Assembly (NCBI GenBank): GCA_050261515.1
Contig: JBLNDJ010000048.1
Span: 186,001 to 250,000, forward strand
Source of the DNA: JBLNDJ01 sp050261515
GTDB taxonomy: Bacteria; Acidobacteriota; Terriglobia; Bryobacterales; Bryobacteraceae
DNA: 64,000 nt
Direction: 5' to 3'
The number at the start of each line of letters is the position of its first letter. The first letter of the stretch is position 1. Positions 15,845-24,551 of the stretch are shown here, in pieces. The notes under the pieces are model-generated. The model was not told the origin of the DNA. It saw nothing but the letters and a program-made list of their open reading frames with translations, and searched no databases. The translations under genes and the position numbers were made by a program.

Positions 15845-18334
15845 ATGCAGGAGCAGTTTCGATTGACCCTGTTGGCCCTGGGTCTTTCCGCATGCTTCGC
15901 GGCAGCCGCCCAACTACCCGGCGGCGGAGGAACCGTCGAAGGGGTGGTGGCTGATCCCTCGGGCGCCGCGGTGGCGAAGGCGAAGGTCGTGATCCGCAAC
16001 CCCATCACCGGCTACACGCGGGCCGCCGGCACAGACGAGACGGGCGCGTTTCACTTCGTCAACGTGCCCCCGAACCCGTATCACCTGGAGGTGGAAGCCC
16101 CAGGCTTCAACCCATGGCACCAGGACGTCGCCGTGCGGTCGAGCGTGCCCGTGCGCCTGAAGGTCGCCCTCGCGATTGCGGGCGGCGCGACTTCCGTGAC
16201 TGTCGAGGCCGCGGGGCCGAACCTGCTCGAGAACGTCCCCTACGCGCACAACGACGTGGACAACTCGGTGTACTCGAAGCTTCCCACGACGGGCTCCGGC
16301 CTGAGCGATGCGATTACGTTCTCGAGCCCCGGCGTGGTGGCCGATTCCAATGGCTTCTTCCACCCGCTGGGCGATCACGCGCAAACGTCGTTCTCGATCG
16401 ACGGCCAGCCGATCAGCGACCAGCAGAGCAAGGGATTTTCCACTCAGATCCCGCTCAACGCGCTGCAATCGATGGAGCTGATCACGGGCGCGCCCGGAGC
16501 GGAGTTCGGCGACAAGACCAGCCTGGTGGTCAACGCCACCACTCGCTCCGGGCTCGGACTGAAGAAGCCGACCGGAAGCTTTGTCGCGCAGTACGGCTCT
16601 TTCGGGACGGTGGCCGAGGAGGCTACGCTGGGGCTCGGCGGCCCCAAATTCGGAAACTTCCTTACCGTGAACGCGCAACGCTCCGGGCGGTTCCTCGATT
16701 CGCCGGAATTCCACCCGATGCACGACATCGGGAACAGCCAGACGATCTTCGACCATATCGATTACCAGCCCACCGGCAAGGATGTGCTGCACCTCAACAT
16801 ATTCGCCGCGCGCAACTGGTTCCAGATTCCTGACACATACGATCAACCCAACCAGGACCAGCGCCAGCGCGTCCGCACGCTGAATCTCGCGCCCGGATAC
16901 CAGCACACGTTCAACGCGAATACGCTGCTGACGGTGAACACGTTTGTCCGGCAGGATCGCATCGACTATTTCCCCAGCCGCGATCCTTTCGACGACCTGC
17001 CCGCGACGATCTCGCAGAACCGCCATCTGACGAACTATGGCCTGCGGGCCGACGTCGCTTACGTGCGCGGCGCGCACAACATCAAGATCGGCACGCAGAT
17101 CATGCAGACGAAGCTGAAAGAGAATTTTTCGCTCGGCATCACGGACCCGGATTTCAACACCGGCGCCGGCTTCCTTCCAGGGCTCGTTCCCTTCGACCTT
17201 ACGCGCGGCGGCAGCCCGCTCCAGTTCCACAGCACGGGCGACGTGAACCAGTATGCGTTCTACGTGCAGGACGCGATCACGCTCGGCGGGCTGACGTTCA
17301 GCCCGGGCCTGCGCCTGGACCGCTACGACGGCCTCAGCCAGGCCACAAGCGCGCAGCCGCGCATCGGCCTTTCCTATCTACTGGCGCCGTCGCGCACCGT
17401 GCTGCGCGCGGCTTACTCGCGCACCATGGAGACTCCCTACAACGAGAACCTGCTGCTGTCGAGCGCGACCGGCATCGGCGGCCTGGGGGCGGGCGCGTTC
17501 GGCGCCTTCGCCGGAGAGCCGCTCAAGCCCGGCCGCCGCAACCAGTACAACGCGGGCGTGCAGCAGGGGATCGGGCGTTTTCTCACGGTGGACGCTGATT
17601 ATTTCTGGAAGTTCACGGACAACGCGTACGATTTTGATACGCTGTTCAGCACGCCGATCACGTTTCCGATCGCGTGGCGCAAGTCGAAGATCGACGGCGT
17701 ATCCTTGCGGCTGAGCACGCCCGGCATGCACGGCTTTCAGGCGTACACCACAATGGGGCACACGCGGGCGCGGTACTTCGGTCCCGAAGTCGGTGGCCTG
17801 ATTTTCAACTCGCCTGTTGACGCCTCTGTGTTCCGCATCGACCACGATCAGGCATTCCAGCAGACGACGCACCTGCGCTATGAGCGGCCGAACAATGGGC
17901 CGTGGGTCGCGTTCACGTGGAGGTACGACAGCGGACTCGTCGCGGGCGCGGTCGAAGGCCTCGGCGATGCGCTCGCGCTGACAGCGGCGCAGCAGGCTGC
18001 GATCGGCTTCTTCTGCGGCGGCCGGCGCGCCGCGCTTGGCGCTCCGATCACTGCGTGCGACTCGCCCGATTACGGGGCGACCCGGCTGCGAATCCCCGCT
18101 CCCGGCACGGCGAACGCCGACCACAACCCGCCGCGTATCGCGCCGCGGCACCTGTTCGACATCGGCGCCGGCACCGACAATCTGTTCCACACCGAACACG
18201 TCCGCACGACACTGAAGTTCACGGTGCTGAACCTTGCCAACAACGCGGCCCTGTACAACTTTCTTTCGACCTTCAGCGGGACGCACTTCGTGACGCCGCG
18301 CTCGTACCAGGCGGAGTTGGGGATCGCGTTTTAG
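15845..18334 (+). CDS. TonB-dependent receptor, Oar-like, with carboxypeptidase-regulatory domain
   Basis: Outer-membrane receptor of 829 residues. A signal peptide (about 1-23) precedes an 85-residue carboxypeptidase-like regulatory domain (GTVEGVVADPSGAAVAKAKVVIRN, FHFVNVPPNPYHLEVEAPGF). The plug domain follows (TSFSIDGQPISDQQSKGF, NALQSMELITGAPGAEFGDKTSLVVN), then a long barrel ending in the aromatic-rich SYQAELGIAF. This architecture is very common in Acidobacteria and Bacteroidota. The start at 15845 is supported by AGGAG at 15835-15839. The preceding small Cys/His-rich protein suggests a metal-related ligand. The last 80 bp of this gene are duplicated immediately downstream (18390-18460). 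Confidence 0.88.
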   Translation: MQEQFRLTLLALGLSACFAAAAQLPGGGGTVEGVVADPSGAAVAKAKVVIRNPITGYTRAAGTDETGAFHFVNVPPNPYHLEVEAPGFNPWHQDVAVRSSVPVRLKVALAIAGGATSVTVEAAGPNLLENVPYAHNDVDNSVYSKLPTTGSGLSDAITFSSPGVVADSNGFFHPLGDHAQTSFSIDGQPISDQQSKGFSTQIPLNALQSMELITGAPGAEFGDKTSLVVNATTRSGLGLKKPTGSFVAQYGSFGTVAEEATLGLGGPKFGNFLTVNAQRSGRFLDSPEFHPMHDIGNSQTIFDHIDYQPTGKDVLHLNIFAARNWFQIPDTYDQPNQDQRQRVRTLNLAPGYQHTFNANTLLTVNTFVRQDRIDYFPSRDPFDDLPATISQNRHLTNYGLRADVAYVRGAHNIKIGTQIMQTKLKENFSLGITDPDFNTGAGFLPGLVPFDLTRGGSPLQFHSTGDVNQYAFYVQDAITLGGLTFSPGLRLDRYDGLSQATSAQPRIGLSYLLAPSRTVLRAAYSRTMETPYNENLLLSSATGIGGLGAGAFGAFAGEPLKPGRRNQYNAGVQQGIGRFLTVDADYFWKFTDNAYDFDTLFSTPITFPIAWRKSKIDGVSLRLSTPGMHGFQAYTTMGHTRARYFGPEVGGLIFNSPVDASVFRIDHDQAFQQTTHLRYERPNNGPWVAFTWRYDSGLVAGAVEGLGDALALTAAQQAAIGFFCGGRRAALGAPITACDSPDYGATRLRIPAPGTANADHNPPRIAPRHLFDIGAGTDNLFHTEHVRTTLKFTVLNLANNAALYNFLSTFSGTHFVTPRSYQAELGIAF

Positions 18335-18520
18335 GCGGTAAGAAAAAACTTCACCGCAGAGACGCAGAGGACGCAGAGAACTTCAAAATATAACTTTCTT
18401 TCGACCTTGAGCGGGACGCACTTCGTGACGCCGCGCTCGTACCAGGATCGCGTTTTAGGCGGGACGCAGAGAACGTCAAAATATCTTGTTTTTCTCAGCG
18501 TCCTCTGCGCCTCTGCGGTG
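18254..18520. repeat. CCGCAGAG-type palindromic repeat broken by a tandem duplication
   Basis: The left arm (from CACCGCAGAGACGCAGAG at 18352) and the right arm (CCTCTGCGCCTCTGCGGTG ending at 18520) belong to the same palindromic family as 13576-13646. Between them lies a second copy of the 3' end of the TonB receptor gene: 18390-18484 repeats 18254-18391 with an 11-base deletion in the coding part and a loss of about 30 bases spanning the left arm. Both copies end in a CAGAGAAC-x-TCAAAATAT junction, which shows a tandem duplication of gene end plus repeat arm followed by decay. No gene is seen in 18335-18529. Confidence 0.8.
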
Positions 18521-18529
18521 AGCTTTTGC

Positions 18530-19381
18530 CTATGGGACGTCGACCCAGCGCGCTTTGTAGAGCCGCTGGCCGGCGAGCTCGTGCGTTCCCTCCGGGTTCA
18601 GGAAACGCAGCGTCGCGGTCCACCAGAAGCCGGGATCGGCTTGCGTCCAGACCATCTCGCCGGTCTTCGGATGGACGGTAATGCACTTGACGTTTTCCTT
18701 CCCGGCGAGCTGCGGGTGGGGCGCGAAGTTTTCCGTGTCCCGGTCGAAGACCCACGCGCTGTGGTGCGTGGTGAGCGAGAGGAGTTCGCTGTGCGGGATG
18801 GCCATCAGGTCATGGCCGTCGTCGTCCGGCAGGGTGAACTCCTTCACTTTCTTGAGCGCGGGGTCCAGCCTGTACTGCCGGAGAACGCGTCCGCCCATAG
18901 CCCAGAGCACCTGGCGCTTCCCGTCCCAGACGACTCCATGCCCGTTCCGCAACTCGTCGACGAACAGCGGCCGCTCGGGTCGCTTCAGGTCGAAGATGAC
19001 GAGGCTGTTGTTCAGCGGGCGATCGCTGGTGGACGCGGCGACCGCGATGCGGCCCTTCGGCAGAAACTCGATCGAGTGAGCGCCCCCGGCGGCGGCGTGG
19101 AACAGCATCTTCCGGGTCTTGCGGTCTACCAGCGCGATGCCGTCGCTCGAAGACGAAATCAGTATCTTCGACCCGCCGTCCACGGGCTTGCAGTCGTCGG
19201 TGCTTTTGAACTGATCGCGGTATTGTTCGGGGGCCTTCCAACTCCATACCTTGGCGGGCGGAGTCGCGGCCATATCCAGAATGAAGACTTCGTCCCATCC
19301 GCAGACGATCAGCTCGCGGGACGGCTTCTCTGCCGCCATTGCGCAGGCGGCAAGGACCACAACACACTCAAAGATACGCAT
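18530..19381 (-). CDS. Exported beta-propeller-like protein (DUF6528-like)
   Basis: Exported protein of 283 residues with a signal peptide (MRIFECVVVLAACAMAAE). The remainder is a set of WD/Kelch-like strand repeats: ELIVCGWDEVFILDM, KILISSSSDGIALVDRKT, HSIEFLPKGRIAVAASTSD, GHGVVWDGKRQVLWAMGG, and FWWTATLRFLNPEG. This wording resembles DUF6528-type proteins from Bacteroidota and Acidobacteria; no function is established. The ATG at 19381 shares a base with the amidase stop (TGATG), so the two genes form an operon in which this is the second member. The alternative GTG at 19387 lies inside the amidase. Confidence 0.72.
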   Translation of the reverse strand: MRIFECVVVLAACAMAAEKPSRELIVCGWDEVFILDMAATPPAKVWSWKAPEQYRDQFKSTDDCKPVDGGSKILISSSSDGIALVDRKTRKMLFHAAAGGAHSIEFLPKGRIAVAASTSDRPLNNSLVIFDLKRPERPLFVDELRNGHGVVWDGKRQVLWAMGGRVLRQYRLDPALKKVKEFTLPDDDGHDLMAIPHSELLSLTTHHSAWVFDRDTENFAPHPQLAGKENVKCITVHPKTGEMVWTQADPGFWWTATLRFLNPEGTHELAGQRLYKARWVDVP

Positions 19382-20724
19382 CAGCACTCCGGTAAAGGAA
19401 ATGGGCCGCGGGCTTCTTCCATTCTCACGGCGAGTTCAAGCAGCAGTTCTTCTCCGTAGGGCCCGGCGATGAGCTGCACGCCCGAGGGCAGCTTCTCGTC
19501 CGTCACGTCGAACGGGATCACGAGCGCCGGCAAACCGAGCAGGTTCGAAAACGTCAGCGGGGACATCGCGGCAAGCACGTCGAAGGACCGGTCGCGGTGC
19601 GGAAACGCCGTGACCGCGCACGGGGGCGCGAGCAGCACGCGATAGTCGCGCATCCGGCGCAGCAGCGCGGCCCGCATGGCGTCGCGGGCCGCGAGGTTCT
19701 CCACGACCTCCTCCATGCGCGGGGCGGGCTCTTCGAGCGCGCGGTCGATCAGTTCGCACCCGGTCCAGTGGAGATCGCGCTCGCGCCCGGCTGCCATCTG
19801 CCTGATGAACGGCGCGGCGAGGCGGCCGAAGAAGAACCACCACAGCCTGTGGGCGCGCTCGAGCGAGCGCGGAGCAACGGGCTCGACCACGAAGCCGAGG
19901 CCCTCGATCGTGCGCGCCGCTTTGTGGAGCGCCTTCGTGACGGCCGGATCGGCGGGCAGCTCCAGCAGGCCCACGCGCAGTCCGTCGAGCGAGGGCCTGC
20001 GCACGGGCACGGGTGCCGAGAACGGATCCTGGTCGTCATAACCGGCCACGGTCTCGAACAGCAGGCGCACGTCGGCCGCGGTGCGCGCCATCGGCCCGCA
20101 AACGCCTAGTAATCCGCCGGGATGCGCGATGAGGGGCCAGTGGCCGGCGCCCGAAACGCGGCCGGGCGTTGGCTTCAGGCCCGCGATGCCGCAGAAGTGC
20201 GCGGGCTCGCGGATCGAACCGCCGCCATCGCTGCCCATTCCCCCGGCCGAACAGAAGGACGCAATCGCAGCCGCTTCGCCGCCGCTCGATCCGCCGGACG
20301 TGCGTTCGAAGTTCCACGGGTTGTTCGTGCGGCCGGCAATGTGGTTGTCCGTTTCGTAGTTGTAGAGAAACTCGGGGCAGTTCGTCTTGCCGAGCACGAT
20401 GGCGCCCGCGGCGCGCAGCTTCGCCACCGGCGTCGCATCGAAGGCGGCGCGGTGATCGAGCCGCAGCTTGCTTCCGCAGTACGTGGGCCGGCCCGCGACG
20501 TCGAAGCTGTCCTTGATCGTGATGGGCACTCCGTGCAGCGGCCCGCGCGGCGCGTTCTTCGCCGCGGCCCGCGCTTCCTCCGCGAGCACCGAGACGAATG
20601 CGTTGGTGCGCGGATTCCGCGCCTCGATCTCGCGCAGGTACGATTCGACGGCCTCGGCGGCCGATGCGCGCCCGCTCGCGATTTCCGCCGCGAGTTGCGT
20701 GAGAGAAAGACGATTCAGCATCAA
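19381..20724 (-). CDS. Amidase signature family hydrolase
   Basis: Amide hydrolase of 447 residues with the Ser-cisSer-Lys catalytic triad: lysine in HGVPITIKDSFD, the glycine-serine-rich SGGSSGGEAAAIA loop, and GSDGGGSIREPAHFCG holding the nucleophile. Length and order match GatA-like and fatty-acid amide hydrolase-like members, but there are no GatB or GatC neighbours, so a catabolic or detoxifying amidase is more likely than the tRNA amidotransferase subunit. It has no signal peptide. It is divergent from moeA with only about 10 bp between the start codons and is followed by the exported propeller gene. Confidence 0.87.
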   Translation of the reverse strand: MMLNRLSLTQLAAEIASGRASAAEAVESYLREIEARNPRTNAFVSVLAEEARAAAKNAPRGPLHGVPITIKDSFDVAGRPTYCGSKLRLDHRAAFDATPVAKLRAAGAIVLGKTNCPEFLYNYETDNHIAGRTNNPWNFERTSGGSSGGEAAAIASFCSAGGMGSDGGGSIREPAHFCGIAGLKPTPGRVSGAGHWPLIAHPGGLLGVCGPMARTAADVRLLFETVAGYDDQDPFSAPVPVRRPSLDGLRVGLLELPADPAVTKALHKAARTIEGLGFVVEPVAPRSLERAHRLWWFFFGRLAAPFIRQMAAGRERDLHWTGCELIDRALEEPAPRMEEVVENLAARDAMRAALLRRMRDYRVLLAPPCAVTAFPHRDRSFDVLAAMSPLTFSNLLGLPALVIPFDVTDEKLPSGVQLIAGPYGEELLLELAVRMEEARGPFPLPEC

Positions 20725-20732
20725 GTTCTAAA

Positions 20733-21947
20733 ATGGCACACCTTGCTAGAATTGCGGTCGTGACCCCGTTGACCTTCGAGGATGCGCGCCAGTGCGTCAT
20801 CGGCACCGTCTCGGCCGCCGCGCGGCCCGCAAGGGAAACCGCGCCGCTCGAAGAGGCCGGCGGCCGCGTGCTCGCTGTTGCCGTCCATGCCGGCCGCGAC
20901 TACCCTGCCCTCGCGCGCTCGACTCGCGACGGATTCGCCGTGCACGCCGCGGAAACGCCGGGGCGGCTCATCGTCGCAGGCGAGGTGCGGGCCGGCGCTG
21001 TGTCCGGCGAGCCGCTGCGGCCGGGCACGGCAGTCGAGATCATGACGGGCGCGCCGGTGCCCGACGGCGCGGACGCGGTCGTGATGGTCGAACACACGCG
21101 CCGGGAAGAAGGATTCGTCATCGTCCCGGCCGCCGAGCCGGGCCAGTTCATCAACCCGCCGGGCGCCGAAGCTCGCGCAGGGCAGGAATTGATCCCCGCC
21201 GGGCGGCGGCTCGGTTACCGGGAAGTCGCTTTGCTCGCTTCGGAGAGCATGACGGCGGTCCCTGTGTACCGCCGGCCGCGCGTGGCCATCCTCAGCACGG
21301 GCGACGAAGTGGTCGAGGTTGGGGCCGCCCCCGCGCCGCACCAGGTGCGCAACTCGAACGCATACGCGCTCGCCGCGCAGGTCCGGCGCGCGGGCGGCAT
21401 TCCCGAAATCCTCCCCATCGCGCGCGACGAGCACGACGCCACGCTCGCGCTTCTCGAGCGCGGGCTTCAAGCGGACCTGCTGCTCGTCTCGGGCGGCGTC
21501 TCCGCGGGTAAGTACGACATCGTTGAGCGCGTGCTCGCTCAGCTCGGCGCGGAGTTTTGTTTCGACCGTGTCCTGATCCAGCCCGGCCAGCCACTGGTGT
21601 TCGGCCGCGCGCGCGGAAAGTTTTTCTTCGGCCTGCCGGGAAACCCGGCCTCGACGATGGTGACCTTCGAGCTGTTCGCGCGCGCCGCCGTCGAGCTGCT
21701 CGCAGGGGAGGCCGAGCCCGCGCTGCCCCTGCTGCTCGCGCGCCTCACAGCCGGTCTCAAGCACAAGGCCGGCCTCACGCGCTTTCTGCCCGCGCGGCTG
21801 AGCGCGGACGGCGCGACGGTCGCGCCCGCCGCCTGGCGCGGCTCGAGCGACATGGCCGGACTGGCGCGCGCTAACGCGTTCCTGGTGGCCGCGCGCGATC
21901 GCGAAACATACGAGGCAGGCGATCTCATTCAGGTGTTGATGCGATGA
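20733..21947 (+). CDS. moeA: Molybdopterin molybdotransferase MoeA
   Basis: Inserts molybdate into adenylylated molybdopterin. The 404-residue product has the MoeA order: domain with DYPALARSTRDGFAVHA, then GTAVEIMTGAPVPDGADAVVMVEHT, the MoCF-like domain RPRVAILSTGDEVVEVG with NSNAYALAAQ, and the C-terminal GLPGNPASTMVTFELF. The conserved domain opens at VTPLTFEDARQCV, so the GTG at 20760 may be the true start; TAGAAT at 20747-20752 ends 7 nt before it, which would make a leaderless mRNA. The stop overlaps moaC by four bases. It is the first gene of a cofactor operon with moaC and mogA. Confidence 0.94.
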   Translation: MAHLARIAVVTPLTFEDARQCVIGTVSAAARPARETAPLEEAGGRVLAVAVHAGRDYPALARSTRDGFAVHAAETPGRLIVAGEVRAGAVSGEPLRPGTAVEIMTGAPVPDGADAVVMVEHTRREEGFVIVPAAEPGQFINPPGAEARAGQELIPAGRRLGYREVALLASESMTAVPVYRRPRVAILSTGDEVVEVGAAPAPHQVRNSNAYALAAQVRRAGGIPEILPIARDEHDATLALLERGLQADLLLVSGGVSAGKYDIVERVLAQLGAEFCFDRVLIQPGQPLVFGRARGKFFFGLPGNPASTMVTFELFARAAVELLAGEAEPALPLLLARLTAGLKHKAGLTRFLPARLSADGATVAPAAWRGSSDMAGLARANAFLVAARDRETYEAGDLIQVLMR

Positions 21948-22423
21948 ACGAGCTTTCCCATTTCGACGAAGCGGGCGCGGCGCGCATGGTGGACGTCTCG
22001 CGCAAGCCGGACACCGTCCGTACCGCGCGCGCGCATGCCTTCGTGAGCATCGCCCCAAGCGTGATCGCGAAGCTGCCCGAGAACCCGAAGGGCAACCCGC
22101 TCGAGGTGGCGCGCATCGCGGGAATCGCCGCGGCCAAGCGCACCTCCGACCTGATCCCGCTGTGCCATCCGCTGCTGCTGACGCACGCCGATGTCGAAAC
22201 CCGCCTCGAAGCCGGCGGCGTGCGCATCATTTCAACAGTCTCGGCCACCGGCCCCACTGGCGTCGAGATGGAAGCGCTCACGGCGGCCGCCGTCGCCGCG
22301 CTCACCGTTTACGATATGACCAAGGCTCTCGATAAATCGATCGAGATTCGCGACGTGTTCCTGCTCGAGAAGACCGGCGGCAAAAGTGGAGCTTACCGCC
22401 GCGCACAAACGGAGGAGAAATGA
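21944..22423 (+). CDS. moaC: Cyclic pyranopterin monophosphate synthase MoaC
   Basis: Second enzyme of molybdopterin synthesis, making cyclic pyranopterin monophosphate from the MoaA product. The 159 residues are the full family length. Signatures are LSHFDEAGAARMVDVSRKP at the N-terminus, KGNPLEVARIAGIAAAKRTSDLIPLCHPLLLTH (including the conserved Lys and His of the active site), GPTGVEMEALTAAAVAALTVYDM and KALDKSIEI. It overlaps moeA and mogA by four bases on each side. moaA, moaD and moaE are not in the window. Confidence 0.96.
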   Translation: MNELSHFDEAGAARMVDVSRKPDTVRTARAHAFVSIAPSVIAKLPENPKGNPLEVARIAGIAAAKRTSDLIPLCHPLLLTHADVETRLEAGGVRIISTVSATGPTGVEMEALTAAAVAALTVYDMTKALDKSIEIRDVFLLEKTGGKSGAYRRAQTEEK

Positions 22424-22920
22424 CGCAAGCCGCGGTGTTGACGATCAGCGATTCTGTGGCGGCGGGCACGCGCGCGGACCGCTCCGGCCCCGCAGTGCGC
22501 GAGCGGCTCGAACAACTCGGCTGGTCCGTCGCTGTGATCGAAGTGGTACCCGACGAGTTCGACCGCATCTCCGCGCGCCTGGCCACGCTCGCCGACGGCA
22601 AGCAGGTGTCGGCCATCTTCACCACCGGCGGCACGGGCGTCGCGCCGCGCGACGTCACGCCCGAGGCGACGCGCGCCGTCATCGAGCGCGAGATCCCCGG
22701 GATCGGCGAGCTGATGCGCAGCACGGGAAGAAACTCGACGCCGCTCGCGGCGCTCTCGCGCGGCGTAGCGGGAATCCGCGGACGCATCCTGATCGTGAAC
22801 CTGCCCGGCTCGCCGCGCGGCGCCGTGGAATCGCTCGACGCGATCGCCGACGTAGTGCCACACGTGATCGAGCTGCTCGCCGACGATTCGTTCGCGCATC
22901 CAGCCGCCCCGTTGAAGTGA
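22420..22920 (+). CDS. mogA: Molybdopterin adenylyltransferase, MogA/MoaB family
   Basis: Adenylylates molybdopterin before molybdate insertion by MoeA. The 166-residue protein has the MoCF fold motifs AVLTISDSVAAG, the substrate-binding FTTGGTGVAPRDVTPEAT, and LIVNLPGSPRGAVESL. Length favours MogA/MoaB (about 160-195). It begins inside the moaC stop (ATGA) and ends the three-gene cofactor operon. Confidence 0.93.
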   Translation: MTQAAVLTISDSVAAGTRADRSGPAVRERLEQLGWSVAVIEVVPDEFDRISARLATLADGKQVSAIFTTGGTGVAPRDVTPEATRAVIEREIPGIGELMRSTGRNSTPLAALSRGVAGIRGRILIVNLPGSPRGAVESLDAIADVVPHVIELLADDSFAHPAAPLK

Positions 22921-22992
22921 TTGCTCGCGAACCGCTCGCAACCGCGGCTCCGCCGCACGTGTGTTGTAGCATTGGGTAGACGGGATGCTTCG

Positions 22993-23340
22993 ATGATTGA
23001 TACGATTGCGAATCTTCTTTTCCGTTGCCCGCACAGCCGCCTCACGCGACCCATTACTCCGGTGAGCAAGCCCGGCGTGCCCTCAGGCGAGACCTATGTC
23101 GTCTGCCTGAACTGCGGCAAGCAATTCTATTACGACTGGAAGCAAATGCGGATGGGGCGTCCCATCGACAGCGGCTCGGCCGAGGGCGTGCTGCGTCCGG
23201 ACATGCCCAAGCCGCCGAATACGCGTGTCAAGTACGCGCTGCTCGGCGCGGCGCTGCCGTTCGCCGTTATGTTCGGCAAAGCGCTCGCGTCGAAGCGCAA
23301 GCCGGAAATACCAGGCAAGCCGGAAAAGCGCGATGGATGA
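22993..23340 (+). CDS. Small membrane-associated protein with CxxC, unknown
   Basis: Uncharacterised protein of 115 residues. The N-terminal part has LLFRCPHSRLTRPITPV and YVVCLNCGKQFYYDWKQMRMG, giving a CPH and a CLNC pair that resemble a small zinc ribbon; short segments of this type also occur in other acidobacterial proteins. A hydrophobic stretch (VKYALLGAALPFAVMFGKALA, near residue 80) suggests a C-terminal membrane helix, followed by a charged tail. I place the start at ATG 22993 because the longer reading from 22921 adds arginine-rich, non-conserved sequence. It is 72 nt after mogA, on the same strand; no functional link is visible. Confidence 0.65.
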   Translation: MIDTIANLLFRCPHSRLTRPITPVSKPGVPSGETYVVCLNCGKQFYYDWKQMRMGRPIDSGSAEGVLRPDMPKPPNTRVKYALLGAALPFAVMFGKALASKRKPEIPGKPEKRDG

Positions 23341-23467
23341 GCTGGAATTTGCGCGGCGCGGCTGACCGGGGCGACCCTCGCCGAAGCGGTCTGCACGGGC
23401 CACGCCCGCCAGGTCCTCATGCGCAAGCGTGTATCTTCCTAGCCCGGTATCATTTAATTAGGACAGC

Positions 23468-24523
23468 ATGCTCAAACGATCGTTCGTCGTCTGCCTGCTC
23501 GCGGCGGGTCTGGTGCCCGCACAGGACGACAGCGGGCAAACATTCCGCACAGGCATCAACGTAGTGGTGGCTCCGGCTGTCGTGACCAACCGCCAGGGTG
23601 ATTTCATCGACGGCCTTCAGCCGCAGGATTTTCAGCTCACCGATAACGGCAAGATCCAGGACATCAAGGTCGATGTCACGTACGTTCCGATTTCGCTGGT
23701 GGTCGCGATCCAGGCGAACGCGTCGGCCGAGCCGGTGCTTTCGAAGATCCGGAAGATCGGCCCGCTGTTCAAAGGGCTGCTTACGGGCGACCAGGGCGAG
23801 GTGGCGATCATGGCGTTCGACCACCGGCTCCAGGTGCTTCAGGATTTCACTTCGGACACCGACAAGGTCGAGGAGGCGATGCAGAAGCTGCGGCCGGGAA
23901 GCTCGTCGAGCCGCATGACGGACGCGGTAGTCGCGGCCTCGCGCATGCTCAACAGCCGGCCGAAGGACCGCCGGCGCGTGCTGCTGCTCATCAGCGAGAC
24001 GCGCGACAACGGCAGCGAGGCCAAGGTGCGCGAGGCGCTCACCGATCTGCAATTCCGGAACGTGAGCGTGTACTCCGTGAACATCAACCGCGCGGTGACG
24101 ACGCTGCTGGCCAAGCCGCAGCCGCCGCGCCCGAGCGGAATCCCCGCCACCGCGCGGCCGCTTCCGGCGGGCGTTCCGCCGACTCCGCAGGCCGCCGAGC
24201 AGGTCTACGGCAACGCCGGGAACTCGGCCAACGTGGTTCCGTTGTTCGTCGAGATTTTCAAACAGGTGAAGGGGATCTTCGTCGATAACCCGGTCGAGGT
24301 GTACACGAAGTTCACCGGCGGCCGCGAGACTTCCTTCGTCTCGCAGAAGGACCTGGAGCGCGCCGTCGCCACGATCGGCGACGAGCTGCACTCGGAGTAT
24401 CTGATCACTTACGCGCCAAACAACCGCCAGGAGGGCGGCTTCCACGAGATCGTCGTGTCGGTCAATCGTCCGGGGTTGAATGTGCGGACGCGGCCGGGCT
24501 ATTGGGTAGCGGCGCAGAACTGA
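23468..24523 (+). CDS. Exported VWA-domain protein, acidobacterial VWFA-related type
   Basis: Exported protein of 351 residues with a signal peptide (LKRSFVVCLLAAGLVPAQ). Residues about 30-70 (FRTGINVVVAPAVVTNRQGDFIDGL and DFQLTDNGKIQDI) are the opening typical of the VWFA-related domain first described from Acidobacteria. The VWA core follows (SLVVAIQANAS, VAIMAFDHRLQVLQDFTSDTDKV, RRRVLLLISETRDNGSE), then YLITYAPNNRQEGGFHEIVVSV and a C-terminal RTRPGYW. The classical MIDAS DxSxS is replaced by VAIQANAS, so metal binding may be lost. Genes of this family are highly expanded in Solibacter-like genomes; function is unknown. Confidence 0.85.
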   Translation: MLKRSFVVCLLAAGLVPAQDDSGQTFRTGINVVVAPAVVTNRQGDFIDGLQPQDFQLTDNGKIQDIKVDVTYVPISLVVAIQANASAEPVLSKIRKIGPLFKGLLTGDQGEVAIMAFDHRLQVLQDFTSDTDKVEEAMQKLRPGSSSSRMTDAVVAASRMLNSRPKDRRRVLLLISETRDNGSEAKVREALTDLQFRNVSVYSVNINRAVTTLLAKPQPPRPSGIPATARPLPAGVPPTPQAAEQVYGNAGNSANVVPLFVEIFKQVKGIFVDNPVEVYTKFTGGRETSFVSQKDLERAVATIGDELHSEYLITYAPNNRQEGGFHEIVVSVNRPGLNVRTRPGYWVAAQN

Positions 24524-24551
24524 GGGCTGCCGCCGCGAAGCGGCCGGGCGG

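Noticed and set aside
13576..18520. CCGCAGAG repeats as a CRISPR array
   Set aside because: The units are few, palindromic, several kilobases apart and without regular spacers; no cas genes are present.
19381..20724. Amidase as GatA of the tRNA amidotransferase
   Set aside because: No gatB or gatC is adjacent, and the gene is coupled to an exported propeller protein.
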